The notes under the pieces are model-generated. The model was not told the DNA's origin. It did not search any database and was given only the letters and a program-made list of their open reading frames with translations. A stretch of DNA of 5,332 nucleotides. Source: Pseudomonadota bacterium (GTDB lineage Bacteria > Pseudomonadota > Alphaproteobacteria > Rhizobiales > Xanthobacteraceae). Positions 1 to 5,332 of the stretch are shown piece by piece; position 1 is the stretch's first letter, and every line of letters starts with the position of its first letter. Location: contig JAEVZN010000486.1 in NCBI GenBank assembly GCA_023392205.1, forward strand, positions 1 through 5,332. The letters run 5' to 3'. The translations under genes were made by a program, and so were the position numbers.

Positions 1-491
1 CGGCCGGTCCCGGCTTCGCCGCTTTCCGCCATCTCTCCGTCATTGGGGCCGACAAGCGCAACGCCGTCGCTGCGGAGCTGCGCGATGTTGCGCCGGGTGG
101 CGGCGTGGCTCCACATCATCGGGTTCATGGCCGGAGCGAGCAGGATCGGCGCGCGGGTGGCGAGCAGGACGGCGGTGGCGAGATCGTCGGCATGGCCGCC
201 GGCCATACGTGCGATCAGGTCCGCGGTGGCGGGTGCCGCGATGACAAGCTCAGTGTCGCGCGCCAGCCGGATATGGCCGACATCGAACTCGCTTTGCGGA
301 TCGAACAGGTCGGTGAAGGCTCGCTCCCCGCACAGGGCACCGACCGACAGAGGCGTGACGAATTCATGTGCCGCGCGAGTAAGAATGCAGCGCACATGGG
401 CGCCGCGCTCGCGCAGGCGGCGAATCAGATCGAGCGCCTTGTAAGCGGCGATGCCGCCGCCGATGATCAGAAGAATGCGTTTGCCGGTCAT
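1..491 (-). CDS. coaBC: CoaBC bifunctional phosphopantothenoylcysteine decarboxylase/synthetase (N-terminal CoaC part; 3' end beyond window)
   Basis: The full protein joins cysteine to 4'-phosphopantothenate (CoaB) and decarboxylates the product to 4'-phosphopantetheine (CoaC) in cytosolic coenzyme A synthesis. Only about 163 residues of the FMN-binding CoaC domain are in the window; the rest of CoaC and all of CoaB lie to the left. Visible landmarks are the flavoprotein start GGGIAAYK (residues 11-18), the GHI motif with the likely catalytic His73, APATADLIARMAGG (86-99), and the PAMN motif (120-123) with Asn123. These match His75 and Asn125 of E. coli Dfp. The substrate-flap region reads GEMAESGEAGTGR (from residue 152), so the cysteine of E. 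coli Dfp (Cys158, ACGD) is absent and Glu-Ser stands there. The ATG at 491 gives the expected N-terminus; only a weak AGGCG lies upstream. The gene follows ubiB after a 97-bp gap that holds a GGTTAACC palindrome (572-579) but no clear terminator, so it may be the last visible member of the ubiE-ubiB run. Confidence 0.95.
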   Translation of the reverse strand, partial: MTGKRILLIIGGGIAAYKALDLIRRLRERGAHVRCILTRAAHEFVTPLSVGALCGERAFTDLFDPQSEFDVGHIRLARDTELVIAAPATADLIARMAGGHADDLATAVLLATRAPILLAPAMNPMMWSHAATRRNIAQLRSDGVALVGPNDGEMAESGEAGTG

Positions 492-588
492 GATCGCCTG
501 TCGCCGATGCTCCGACCGTTAGCACAAATCGCCGTATTCCGCCCATGCAGCAGGCGCAGGCCAGAGCCGTTGGTTAACCTGCTCCGTC

Positions 589-2154
589 TCACCGGATGGC
601 GATCCAGAACAGCAGCAACGCGATCACCCACAGGGCGATATTGCCCCAGCGATTGCGGCGCGCCTCCGCGCGGCCTATCTGTTCGACCGTCTCTGGCGCC
701 AGCACAAGTCCATTGCGGGTGGCGGCATCGAGCTGCGTCACCAGCGCCGCGCCGCGCTGGAGCAATTCCGGCATGTTACCGGCCAGACGCCCGATTTCGA
801 ACAGCCCTTTGGCTGCGGCCTCGACCCGTCCCGAAGGTCCGAGATGACGCTCGATCCATTCGCGCACCACAGGTTCGGCTGTCGACCACATATCGAGCTT
901 GGGATCGAGCGAGCGGGCGACGCCCTCGACCACTACCATGGTCTTTTGCAGCAAAAGCAATTCCGGTCTGGTGCGCATGTCGAACAACGACGTCACCTCG
1001 AACAGCAGCATCAGCAGCTTGGCCATCGAGATTTCATCGGCCGAGCGCTTGTGGATCGGCTCGCCGATGGCGCGGATGGCCTGCGCGAAATCTTCCACCG
1101 CGTGGTGCTGCGGCACATAGCCCGCCTCAAAATGCACTTCGGCCGTGCGCAGGTAATCGCGGGTGATGAAACCGTAGAGAATTTCGGCGAGAAACCGCCG
1201 CTCCTTGGTGCCGAGACGGCCCATGATGCCGAAATCGACCAGGACCAGCCGACCTTCGCGGTCCACGAACAGGTTTCCCGGATGCATGTCGGCGTGAAAA
1301 AAGCCGTCGCGCAGCGCATGGCGCAGGAAGCTCTGGATCACTGCGCGCGCCAGATGCTTGAGATCGAGCCCCTGTGCGGTCAGCGCGTCGCGGTTCGACA
1401 GATGCGTGCCGTCGATCCATTCAAGCGTCAGCACTTCTTTTGCCGTGCGATCCCAGTCGATGGCGGGCACGCGGAAATCCGGATCGTTGCGGGTATTCTC
1501 CGCCATCTCGGACAGAGCGGCTGCTTCCAGCCGCAAATCCATTTCCAGCGCCACCGAGCGGCGCAGGGTGGCGGCCGTTTCGACCAGCCGAAGCCGCCGC
1601 GCTTCGGGCGAGATCGCCTCGGCATTGCGGGCGGCAAAGGCGAAGGCATCCTGATCGATGTTGAAGCGGCGCTCGATACCGGGCCGCAGCACCTTCACGG
1701 CAACCGAACGCGGTCCATCCGCATTGCGCGTTTCGGCGCGATGCACCTGCGCGATGGATGCGGCGGCAACCGGAGGACCGAAGGTCTCATAAACGTCGCG
1801 CAGTGGCCGATCGAAGGCGCGCTCGATAGTGGCAACCGCTTCCGCCTGCGGAAAGGGTGGCATGCGGTCCTGCAGGCTTTCCAGATCGCGCGCGAGCGCG
1901 ATGCCCACCACATCCGGCCGAGTGGCCATGAACTGTCCGAGCTTCACATAGGTCGGACCGAGGCGGGTGAGGGCGGCGGCGAGGCGTCCGGCGTGGCTGA
2001 CCTTGCTCGGCCGTTCAACGAGCCGCGCGACCCGCAGCGCCAGACGCGCCGAAGCTGGCAATGGCGTCGGGTCCACAAGGCCGAGTACGCCTTCGCGCGC
2101 GAACACGAAATTGGCGCGTGCGAGACGGGCGAGATTGGTGATGGCGGAGATCAT
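589..2154 (-). CDS. ubiB: UbiB, ABC1/ADCK-family atypical kinase/ATPase of ubiquinone biosynthesis
   Basis: Membrane-associated member of the ABC1/ADCK/UbiB family, needed for ubiquinone production; its ATPase activity is thought to help deliver or organise the lipid intermediates, and its exact reaction is not settled. At 521 residues it is full length. In order it shows the family KxGQ motif (K71-Q74, in YVKLGQ), the alanine-rich loop replacing the normal glycine loop (AAASIAQVH, 130-138), the ATP-binding lysine in VAVK (Lys154), the ExD motif (Glu204-Asp206), the catalytic loop HADMHPGN (287-294), and the metal-binding DFG (307-309). One hydrophobic helix at the extreme C-terminus (about 503-520, IALWVIALLLFWIAI) ends almost at the stop and is the likely membrane anchor. 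The ATG at 2154 lies 28 bp after the ubiE stop with only a weak ribosome binding site, consistent with read-through or coupled expression from ubiE. Confidence 0.97.
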   Translation of the reverse strand: MISAITNLARLARANFVFAREGVLGLVDPTPLPASARLALRVARLVERPSKVSHAGRLAAALTRLGPTYVKLGQFMATRPDVVGIALARDLESLQDRMPPFPQAEAVATIERAFDRPLRDVYETFGPPVAAASIAQVHRAETRNADGPRSVAVKVLRPGIERRFNIDQDAFAFAARNAEAISPEARRLRLVETAATLRRSVALEMDLRLEAAALSEMAENTRNDPDFRVPAIDWDRTAKEVLTLEWIDGTHLSNRDALTAQGLDLKHLARAVIQSFLRHALRDGFFHADMHPGNLFVDREGRLVLVDFGIMGRLGTKERRFLAEILYGFITRDYLRTAEVHFEAGYVPQHHAVEDFAQAIRAIGEPIHKRSADEISMAKLLMLLFEVTSLFDMRTRPELLLLQKTMVVVEGVARSLDPKLDMWSTAEPVVREWIERHLGPSGRVEAAAKGLFEIGRLAGNMPELLQRGAALVTQLDAATRNGLVLAPETVEQIGRAEARRNRWGNIALWVIALLLFWIAIR

Positions 2155-2182
2155 GTCCGGTAAGGGCTGCTGGCGTCGTCGA

Positions 2183-2947
2183 TCACAGCCGCCAGCCGGA
2201 ATGCAGGGCGACGATGCCGCCGCTCATCGGTGTGAAGCCGACCCGCGCAAAGCCAGCGGCACGGATCATGCCGGCGAAAGCCTCGGGCTTCGGAAATTTG
2301 CGGATCGATTCCACCAGATAGCGGTAGGATTCGGCATCGCCGGTCACCACACGGCCGAGCGCCGGGATCGCATTGAAGGAATAGAAATCATACAGCGCAT
2401 CCAGTCCCGGCACATCGACCGAGGAGAATTCGAGGCAAAGGAAATGCCCGCCCGGTCGCAGCACCCGAAAGGCCTCCTGAAGGGCCTTGTCGATGCGCGG
2501 CACGTTGCGGATGCCGAAAGCGATCGTGTAGGTATCGAAGCTGCGGTCGGGCAGCGGCAATTCCTCGGCATTGCCTTCGATGAATGTCACCGCGTGATCG
2601 AGCCCGCGTTTTTCCGCCCGCCCCCGGCCGACCGAAAGCATTTCGGCATTGATGTCGAGAATGGTCGCATGGGTGCCGGCGCCGCCGGCCGCGATCACCC
2701 GGAAGCCGATATCGCCGGTGCCGCCAGCCACATCGAGCAGCCGGAAATCGCGGTCGCTGCGCGGCGGATTGACCGCGGTGACAAGCGCGCTTTTCCAGGC
2801 CCGGTGCATCCCGGCCGACATCAAGTCGTTCATCAGGTCGTAGCGTCGCGCCACCGAATGGAAGACGTCGTCGACCAGCCGCTGCTTGTCGTCGAGCGGT
2901 ACGCGGCGATAGCCAAAATCCGTGTCAGGGCCGTTATTTTCGGTCAT
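2183..2947 (-). CDS. ubiE: UbiE, SAM-dependent C-methyltransferase of ubiquinone/menaquinone biosynthesis
   Basis: Class I SAM-dependent methyltransferase that C-methylates 2-polyprenyl-6-methoxy-1,4-benzoquinol in ubiquinone synthesis; family members also methylate demethylmenaquinol where menaquinone is made. The 254-residue protein contains the N-terminal family signature [16 protein letters not shown] (36-51), SAM motif [10 protein letters not shown] (71-79), FGIRNV (144-149), and the second signature [15 protein letters not shown] (161-175). I chose the ATG at 2947 rather than the in-frame ATG at 3007. The shorter form has an AAGGA ribosome binding site 6 nt upstream and starts where family members usually do, whereas the extra 20 residues would be read across an inverted repeat. 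It is the first gene of a likely ubiE-ubiB(-coaBC) operon and is transcribed divergently from the VOC gene. No menaquinone genes are visible, so ubiquinone is the safer assignment. Confidence 0.96.
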   Translation of the reverse strand: MTENNGPDTDFGYRRVPLDDKQRLVDDVFHSVARRYDLMNDLMSAGMHRAWKSALVTAVNPPRSDRDFRLLDVAGGTGDIGFRVIAAGGAGTHATILDINAEMLSVGRGRAEKRGLDHAVTFIEGNAEELPLPDRSFDTYTIAFGIRNVPRIDKALQEAFRVLRPGGHFLCLEFSSVDVPGLDALYDFYSFNAIPALGRVVTGDAESYRYLVESIRKFPKPEAFAGMIRAAGFARVGFTPMSGGIVALHSGWRL

Positions 2948-2953
2948 GGTCTG

Positions 2954-2958
2954 TCCTT
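2954..2958 (-). promoter_or_regulatory. Ribosome binding site of ubiE
   Basis: On the minus strand this reads AAGGA and ends 6 nt before the ATG at 2947. It is the reason for choosing that start over the in-frame ATG 60 bp further upstream. Confidence 0.75.
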
Positions 2959-2962
2959 GCGG

Positions 2963-3001
2963 GGCTTTGTAGCCCAGCCATTGCGACTGCGCTACAAAGC
3001 C
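2963..3001. repeat. Perfect 11-bp inverted repeat in the ubiE leader
   Basis: The left arm GGCTTTGTAGC (2963-2973) and right arm GCTACAAAGCC (2991-3001) are exact reverse complements separated by 17 bp. The element lies between divergent ubiE and the VOC gene, and its near arm ends 4 bp upstream of the ubiE Shine-Dalgarno. It could be a two-half-site operator, with arm centres 28 bp apart, or an RNA hairpin in the ubiE leader. It lacks a T-tract, so a simple terminator is unlikely. The repeat is seen directly; its role is inference. Confidence 0.7.
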
Positions 3002-3010
3002 GCCCAAGCC

Positions 3011-3031
3011 TCGTTAATGAAGCGTCGTTAA
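3011..3031. repeat. Direct repeat TCGTTAA x2 in the divergent intergenic region
   Basis: TCGTTAA occurs at 3011-3017 and 3025-3031, the copies offset by 14 bp. The second copy runs into the GTTAAC palindrome (3027-3032). This is the most AT-rich part of the ubiE/VOC intergenic region and may be part of a promoter or regulator site. I could not identify convincing -35/-10 boxes on either strand here. Confidence 0.4.
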
Positions 3032-3065
3032 CGGCTGCCTTGCCGGCGCTGGGCGGCCGGAAAAG

Positions 3066-3479
3066 ATGTCAGGACGGCAACCCGTGTCCCAACCTACACC
3101 GATCGCCTTCGATCCACCCATCCCGGTTTTCCGGATATTCTCGCTGGAGAAGGCGCGCGAATTCTACCTTGGCTATCTCGGCTTTTCGCTTGATTTCGAG
3201 CACCGTTTCGAACCGGATATGCCGGTCTATCTGCAGGTCTCGCGGGGGCCGGTCGTGCTGCATCTGAGCGAGCATCACGGGGATGCCACGCCCGGCGCCA
3301 CAATCTACGTCCGCATGCGCGGCGTGAGCGACTATCACCGGGAACTGGCCGGGAAGGACTATCGCTTCATGAATCCCGGCGTGGAAAAACGCGACTGGAC
3401 AGACGCGGAAATGACCGTCACCGATCCGTTCGGCAACCGCATTCGCTTTGGCGAATTCGCCGCCGCCACGGACGATTGA
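3066..3479 (+). CDS. VOC-superfamily protein (glyoxalase / bleomycin-resistance-like)
   Basis: Small cytosolic protein of the vicinal oxygen chelate fold, 137 residues, about the size of a single two-module VOC domain. The N-terminal module begins at about residue 18 with PIPVFRIFSLEKAREFYLGY, the typical strand then helix with the K/AxxFYxxxLGF pattern, followed by EHRFEPDMPVYLQVSRG (45-61) and LHLSEHHGD (65-73). The second module ends with the family-typical TVTDPFGNRIRFGE (117-130). The pattern resembles the bleomycin-resistance-like group, which binds ligands rather than catalysing the glyoxalase I reaction; substrate and activity cannot be assigned. The ATG at 3066 has a weak upstream site; an in-frame GTG at 3084 with AGGA 9 nt before it is a credible alternative start, and the first 15 or so residues look non-conserved. 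It ends 12 bp before mutM on the same strand, suggesting joint transcription. Confidence 0.88.
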   Translation: MSGRQPVSQPTPIAFDPPIPVFRIFSLEKAREFYLGYLGFSLDFEHRFEPDMPVYLQVSRGPVVLHLSEHHGDATPGATIYVRMRGVSDYHRELAGKDYRFMNPGVEKRDWTDAEMTVTDPFGNRIRFGEFAAATDD

Positions 3480-3491
3480 GCAACCTTCACG

Positions 3492-4373
3492 ATGCCGGAA
3501 TTGCCCGAAGTCGAAACCGTCCGCCGCGGCCTCGCCCCGGTGATGGAGGGGGCGCGTTTCGCGCGGGTCGAGGCGCGCCGTGCCGATCTGCGCTGGCCGC
3601 TGCCGCAGGATTTTGTCGCGCGGCTGGAAGGTCATACTGTGACCGGACTGACCCGGCGGGCGAAATATATCCTCGCCGACCTCTCGTCGGGTGAAGTTTT
3701 GCTGATGCATCTCGGCATGTCCGGATCATTTCGCGTGTCGACCGGTCAGGACGAAGCGCAGCCCGGCGATTTTCACCATTCGCGTTCGACGCTTGCTGCG
3801 CACGATCACATCGTCTTCCACATGTCGAGTGGCGGAACGGCGATCTTCAACGATCCGCGCCGGTTCGGCTGCATGAAACTCGTGCCGCGCGATCGGCTCG
3901 ATGATGAGCCGCTGCTGCGGGCACTGGGGCCGGAGCCGCTCGGCAATGCCTTCGACGCGGCGATGCTGGCAACAGCCTCTGCCGGACGGCGGATCAATCT
4001 GAAAGCGGCCCTTAGCGATCAGCGGATCGTGGCGGGCCTCGGCAATATCTATGTGTGTGAAGCCTTGCATCGCGCCCGGCTGTCGCCGCGCCGCAAGGCG
4101 TCGACGCTGGCGCTGCGCAACGGCGCGCCGCATCCGCGCGCGGTTGTCCTGGTGGAATCCATCCGCGCCGTGCTGGCAGATGCGATTCGCGCCGGCGGTT
4201 CGTCGCTGCGCGATCATCGGCAGACCGATGGCGATCTCGGTTATTTCCAGCACAGTTTCCGCGTCTATGATCGCGAGGGTGCCCCCTGTCCGACGGAGGC
4301 GTGCAACGGCGTCATCAGGCGGATTGTGCAGGGCGGCCGGTCCACGTTCTTTTGTCCGGTCTGCCAGAGATAG
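3492..4373 (+). CDS. mutM: MutM (Fpg), formamidopyrimidine-DNA glycosylase / AP lyase
   Basis: Base-excision repair enzyme that removes 8-oxoguanine opposite C and ring-opened purines, then cleaves the abasic site by beta,delta-elimination. The 293-residue protein starts with [13 protein letters not shown], in which Pro2 (the N-terminus after Met removal) is the Schiff-base nucleophile and Glu3 the general acid. Lys58 matches the conserved Lys57. HLGMSG (73-78) and DPRRFG (121-126) carry the Met, Arg and Phe that fill the gap left by the flipped base. [10 protein letters not shown] (181-190) begins the helix-two-turns-helix DNA-binding element. The C-terminal zinc finger has Cys266, Cys271, Cys288 and Cys291, a CX4C-X16-CX2C spacing rather than the CX2C first pair of E. 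coli Fpg. A longer loop at about 84-104 precedes AHDHIVFHM. Both variants fit my recollection of alphaproteobacterial MutM. The gene lies 12 bp after the VOC gene with only a weak ribosome binding site, so translation may be coupled. Confidence 0.98.
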   Translation: MPELPEVETVRRGLAPVMEGARFARVEARRADLRWPLPQDFVARLEGHTVTGLTRRAKYILADLSSGEVLLMHLGMSGSFRVSTGQDEAQPGDFHHSRSTLAAHDHIVFHMSSGGTAIFNDPRRFGCMKLVPRDRLDDEPLLRALGPEPLGNAFDAAMLATASAGRRINLKAALSDQRIVAGLGNIYVCEALHRARLSPRRKASTLALRNGAPHPRAVVLVESIRAVLADAIRAGGSSLRDHRQTDGDLGYFQHSFRVYDREGAPCPTEACNGVIRRIVQGGRSTFFCPVCQR

Positions 4374-4485
4374 TCCGACTGCTTGGCTGCACGGGCTCAG
4401 GCCTTAATGGCACGGCTTGTGTGGCAACTTGCCGCTGAGGAGCACGCGCGCGACCGTAACGACGCAGCGCCGATTTTCCCCCTCG

Positions 4486-4510
4486 GGAACCGGACCGTCA
4501 CCGCGCTGTT
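4486..4510 (+). promoter_or_regulatory. Candidate EcfG-type (general stress) promoter for the DUF1328 gene
   Basis: GGAAC at 4486-4490 is the exact -35 element recognised by EcfG sigma factors. After a 16-nt spacer, TGTT at 4507-4510 matches three of four bases of the cGTT -10 element. Initiation a few bases downstream would give a short leader ending in the strong AGAGGAGG site. The match is seen; use by EcfG is inferred and supported by the EcfG-like gene in the same window. Confidence 0.6.
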
Positions 4511-4526
4511 GCCACTAAAAGGAAAT

Positions 4527-4534
4527 AGAGGAGG
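4527..4534 (+). promoter_or_regulatory. Strong Shine-Dalgarno of the DUF1328 gene
   Basis: AGAGGAGG lies 7 nt before the ATG at 4542. It is the best ribosome binding site in the window and settles the start against the longer in-frame reading from 4383, which would add 53 residues with no family resemblance. Confidence 0.88.
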
Positions 4535-4541
4535 CCCGCAA

Positions 4542-4718
4542 ATGTTCGGTTGGGCTCTGACTTTTTTGATCGTCGCGCTGATTTCCGCCATTCTGGGCTT
4601 CGGCGGCATTGCGGTATTCGCGGTCGAAATCGCGAAGATGGTTTTCTATGTCGCGCTGGTTCTGTTCGTCATATCGGCAGTGATCGGGCTGGTACGCGGC
4701 CGCTCGACGGCTCTTTGA
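4542..4718 (+). CDS. DUF1328 (YtjA-like) small membrane protein
   Basis: A 58-residue, almost entirely hydrophobic protein beginning [20 protein letters not shown]. Two membrane helices are evident, at about 3-27 and 31-51, joined by a short segment with Glu29 and Lys32; a short basic tail (RGRSTAL) follows. The start, the LGFGGIA turn (18-24), the IAKMVFYV stretch and the overall length fit the DUF1328 family of inner-membrane proteins, whose molecular function is unknown. A likely EcfG promoter and a very strong ribosome binding site suggest high expression under general stress. That is inference, although small membrane proteins of this type are common in alphaproteobacterial stress regulons. 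The gene is separated from mutM by 168 bp with its own promoter candidate, so it is probably a single-gene unit. Its stop codon lies within a 14-bp tandem repeat and a strong hairpin follows. Confidence 0.92.
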   Translation: MFGWALTFLIVALISAILGFGGIAVFAVEIAKMVFYVALVLFVISAVIGLVRGRSTAL

Positions 4719-4743
4719 CCACGCGCCAATGACCACGCGCCAA
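4716..4743. repeat. 14-bp tandem duplication over the DUF1328 stop codon
   Basis: TGACCACGCGCCAA occurs twice back to back, at 4716-4729 and 4730-4743. The first three bases are the DUF1328 stop codon. The copies are identical, which suggests a recent duplication, perhaps by replication slippage. No function is evident. Confidence 0.8.
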
Positions 4744-4754
4744 TGCATGAAGGC

Positions 4755-4786
4755 GAAAACGCCGTGTCCGGGGACACGGCGTTTTC
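4755..4786. terminator. Bidirectional intrinsic terminator between DUF1328 and ecfG-like genes
   Basis: Perfect 15-bp complementary arms at 4755-4769 (GAAAACGCCGTGTCC) and 4772-4786 around a 2-nt centre; the real loop would be a few bases larger. The GC-rich core is flanked by AAAA on the left and TTTT on the right, so transcripts of either strand end the stem in a U-tract. It lies 36 bp after the DUF1328 stop and 32 bp after the sigma factor stop, as expected for convergent genes sharing one terminator. Confidence 0.88.
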
Positions 4787-4818
4787 CGTCTCTATTAGAT
4801 GCGGCTGGCGCCCAGTGA

Positions 4819-5332
4819 TCAGGTCTCGTGCCGTGCCAGCACGCCGCGCGTGGCGTGATCCGGTCCGAACTCGTCCAGATTGTCCACCTGCATGAGTTTG
4901 GCCAGACGGCTGCGCGCCCGGTTGACCCGGCTTTTGATCGTGCCGACCGCGCATTCGCAGATGTCTGCGGCTTCCTCATAGGAGAAGCCCGACGCTCCGA
5001 CCAGGATCAGTGCTTCGCGTTGTTCGGCAGGCAATTGCGCGAGCGCCGTACGGAATTCCTGAAATTCGACCCGGCCGATCTGGTCCGGATGCGATTTCAG
5101 CGTCTCCGCGAAACTCCCGTCGCTGTCTTCCACCTCACGACGCCGCTTGCGATATTCGGAACGGAAGAGATTGCGCAGGATGGTGAAGAGCCACGCCGGC
5201 ATATTGGTGCCCGGCTGGAAGGAATGGATATTGGCGAGCGCACGCAGGATCGTCTCCTGCACCTGGTCGTCGGCGCGGTCGACATTGCCCGAGAGGGAAA
5301 TTGCGAACGCGCGCAGGCTCGGAATCGACGCC
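4819..5332 (-). CDS. ecfG: EcfG-type (ECF15-like) extracytoplasmic-function sigma factor, N-terminus beyond window
   Basis: RNA polymerase sigma factor of the ECF class; by its sequence it is the alphaproteobacterial general stress sigma factor, normally held by the anti-sigma NepR and released when phosphorylated PhyR binds NepR. The 170 visible residues include sigma region 2 (IPSLRAFAISLSGNVDRADDQVQET, visible residues 3-27, then FQPGTNMPAWLFTILRN, 38-54), a linker with the basic run RKRRREVED (61-69), and region 4 (LPAEQREALILVGASGFSYEEAA, 100-122, then VGTIKSRVNRARSRL, 129-143) containing the -35-reading helix-turn-helix. Reading continues to the right edge; about 10-20 residues are probably missing. 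A GTG occurs in frame at 5262 but lies within conserved region 2, so it is not the start. The tail after region 4 (DNLDEFGPDHATRGVLARHET) is typical of this group as I recall it. Partner genes nepR and phyR are not in the window. SigT and RpoE are names used for relatives in other species. Confidence 0.9.
   Translation of the reverse strand, partial: ASIPSLRAFAISLSGNVDRADDQVQETILRALANIHSFQPGTNMPAWLFTILRNLFRSEYRKRRREVEDSDGSFAETLKSHPDQIGRVEFQEFRTALAQLPAEQREALILVGASGFSYEEAADICECAVGTIKSRVNRARSRLAKLMQVDNLDEFGPDHATRGVLARHET

Noticed and set aside
572..579. GGTTAACC palindrome between ubiB and coaBC as a terminator or operator
   Set aside because: It is only 8 bp with no loop or T-tract, and such short palindromes occur by chance.
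105..1166. A 353-codon plus-strand frame opposite coaBC and the end of ubiB
   Set aside because: It spans two real minus-strand genes and their intergenic gap; its composition is rich in Arg, Ala and Pro with no recognisable motif.
844..2163. A 439-codon open reading frame on the plus strand opposite ubiB
   Set aside because: It lies almost wholly antisense to ubiB, which has every family motif. Long opposite-strand frames are usual in high-GC genes, and the translation shows no recognisable domain.
2948..3007. A 20-residue N-terminal extension of UbiE
   Set aside because: It would be encoded across the inverted repeat; the ATG at 2947 has a proper ribosome binding site and fits the family's usual start.
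1967..3031. A 354-codon plus-strand frame opposite ubiE
   Set aside because: It is antisense to ubiE and the start of ubiB, with no motif and no ribosome binding site that would favour it.
3014..3032. A CtrA-like box (TTAA ... TTAAC) in the ubiE/VOC intergenic region
   Set aside because: The two TTAA elements are separated by 10 nt rather than the 7 nt of the CtrA consensus.
3069..3710. A 213-codon minus-strand frame opposite the VOC gene and mutM start
   Set aside because: Both plus-strand genes have clear family motifs; this is a high-GC antisense shadow.
4383..4541. A 53-residue N-terminal extension of the DUF1328 protein
   Set aside because: The extension is non-hydrophobic, crosses the likely promoter, and the strong Shine-Dalgarno at 4527-4534 points to the ATG at 4542.

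Overview
This window looks like a chromosomal housekeeping segment of an alphaproteobacterium, probably of the order Hyphomicrobiales (Rhizobiales). The evidence is the high GC content, the run of ubiE, ubiB and coaBC reading away from mutM, an EcfG-type (ECF15-like) sigma factor, and the variant zinc finger in MutM. The genus cannot be fixed from the sequence alone. I see no insertion sequence, CRISPR array, tRNA or rRNA.

Left part, minus strand (about 1-2947): ubiE, ubiB and coaBC run in one direction and are probably an operon. UbiE is the C-methyltransferase and UbiB the atypical kinase of ubiquinone synthesis. CoaBC makes 4'-phosphopantetheine for coenzyme A and is cut by the left edge, so only its N-terminal CoaC domain is visible. 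A 118-bp divergent intergenic region (2948-3065) follows. It carries a perfect 11-bp inverted repeat in the ubiE leader and a TCGTTAA direct repeat.

Middle, plus strand (3066-4373): a small VOC-superfamily (glyoxalase / bleomycin-resistance-like) protein lies only 12 bp upstream of mutM, the formamidopyrimidine-DNA glycosylase of oxidative DNA repair. The two are probably co-transcribed.

Right part (4374-5332): a 58-residue DUF1328 membrane protein has an excellent Shine-Dalgarno sequence. Just upstream is a near-consensus EcfG promoter (GGAAC, 16 nt, TGTT). Facing it on the minus strand is the EcfG-like general stress sigma factor, cut at its N-terminus by the right edge. A strong hairpin with A- and T-tracts on its two sides separates these convergent genes and should terminate transcription from both directions. 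A 14-bp tandem duplication covers the DUF1328 stop codon.

The genes are mostly ordinary core functions. The points most worth a second look are the EcfG-type promoter beside an EcfG gene, the inverted repeat in the ubiE leader, the VOC-mutM pairing, and the absence of the usual cysteine in the CoaC active-site flap. I found no convincing evidence for an undescribed multi-gene system.
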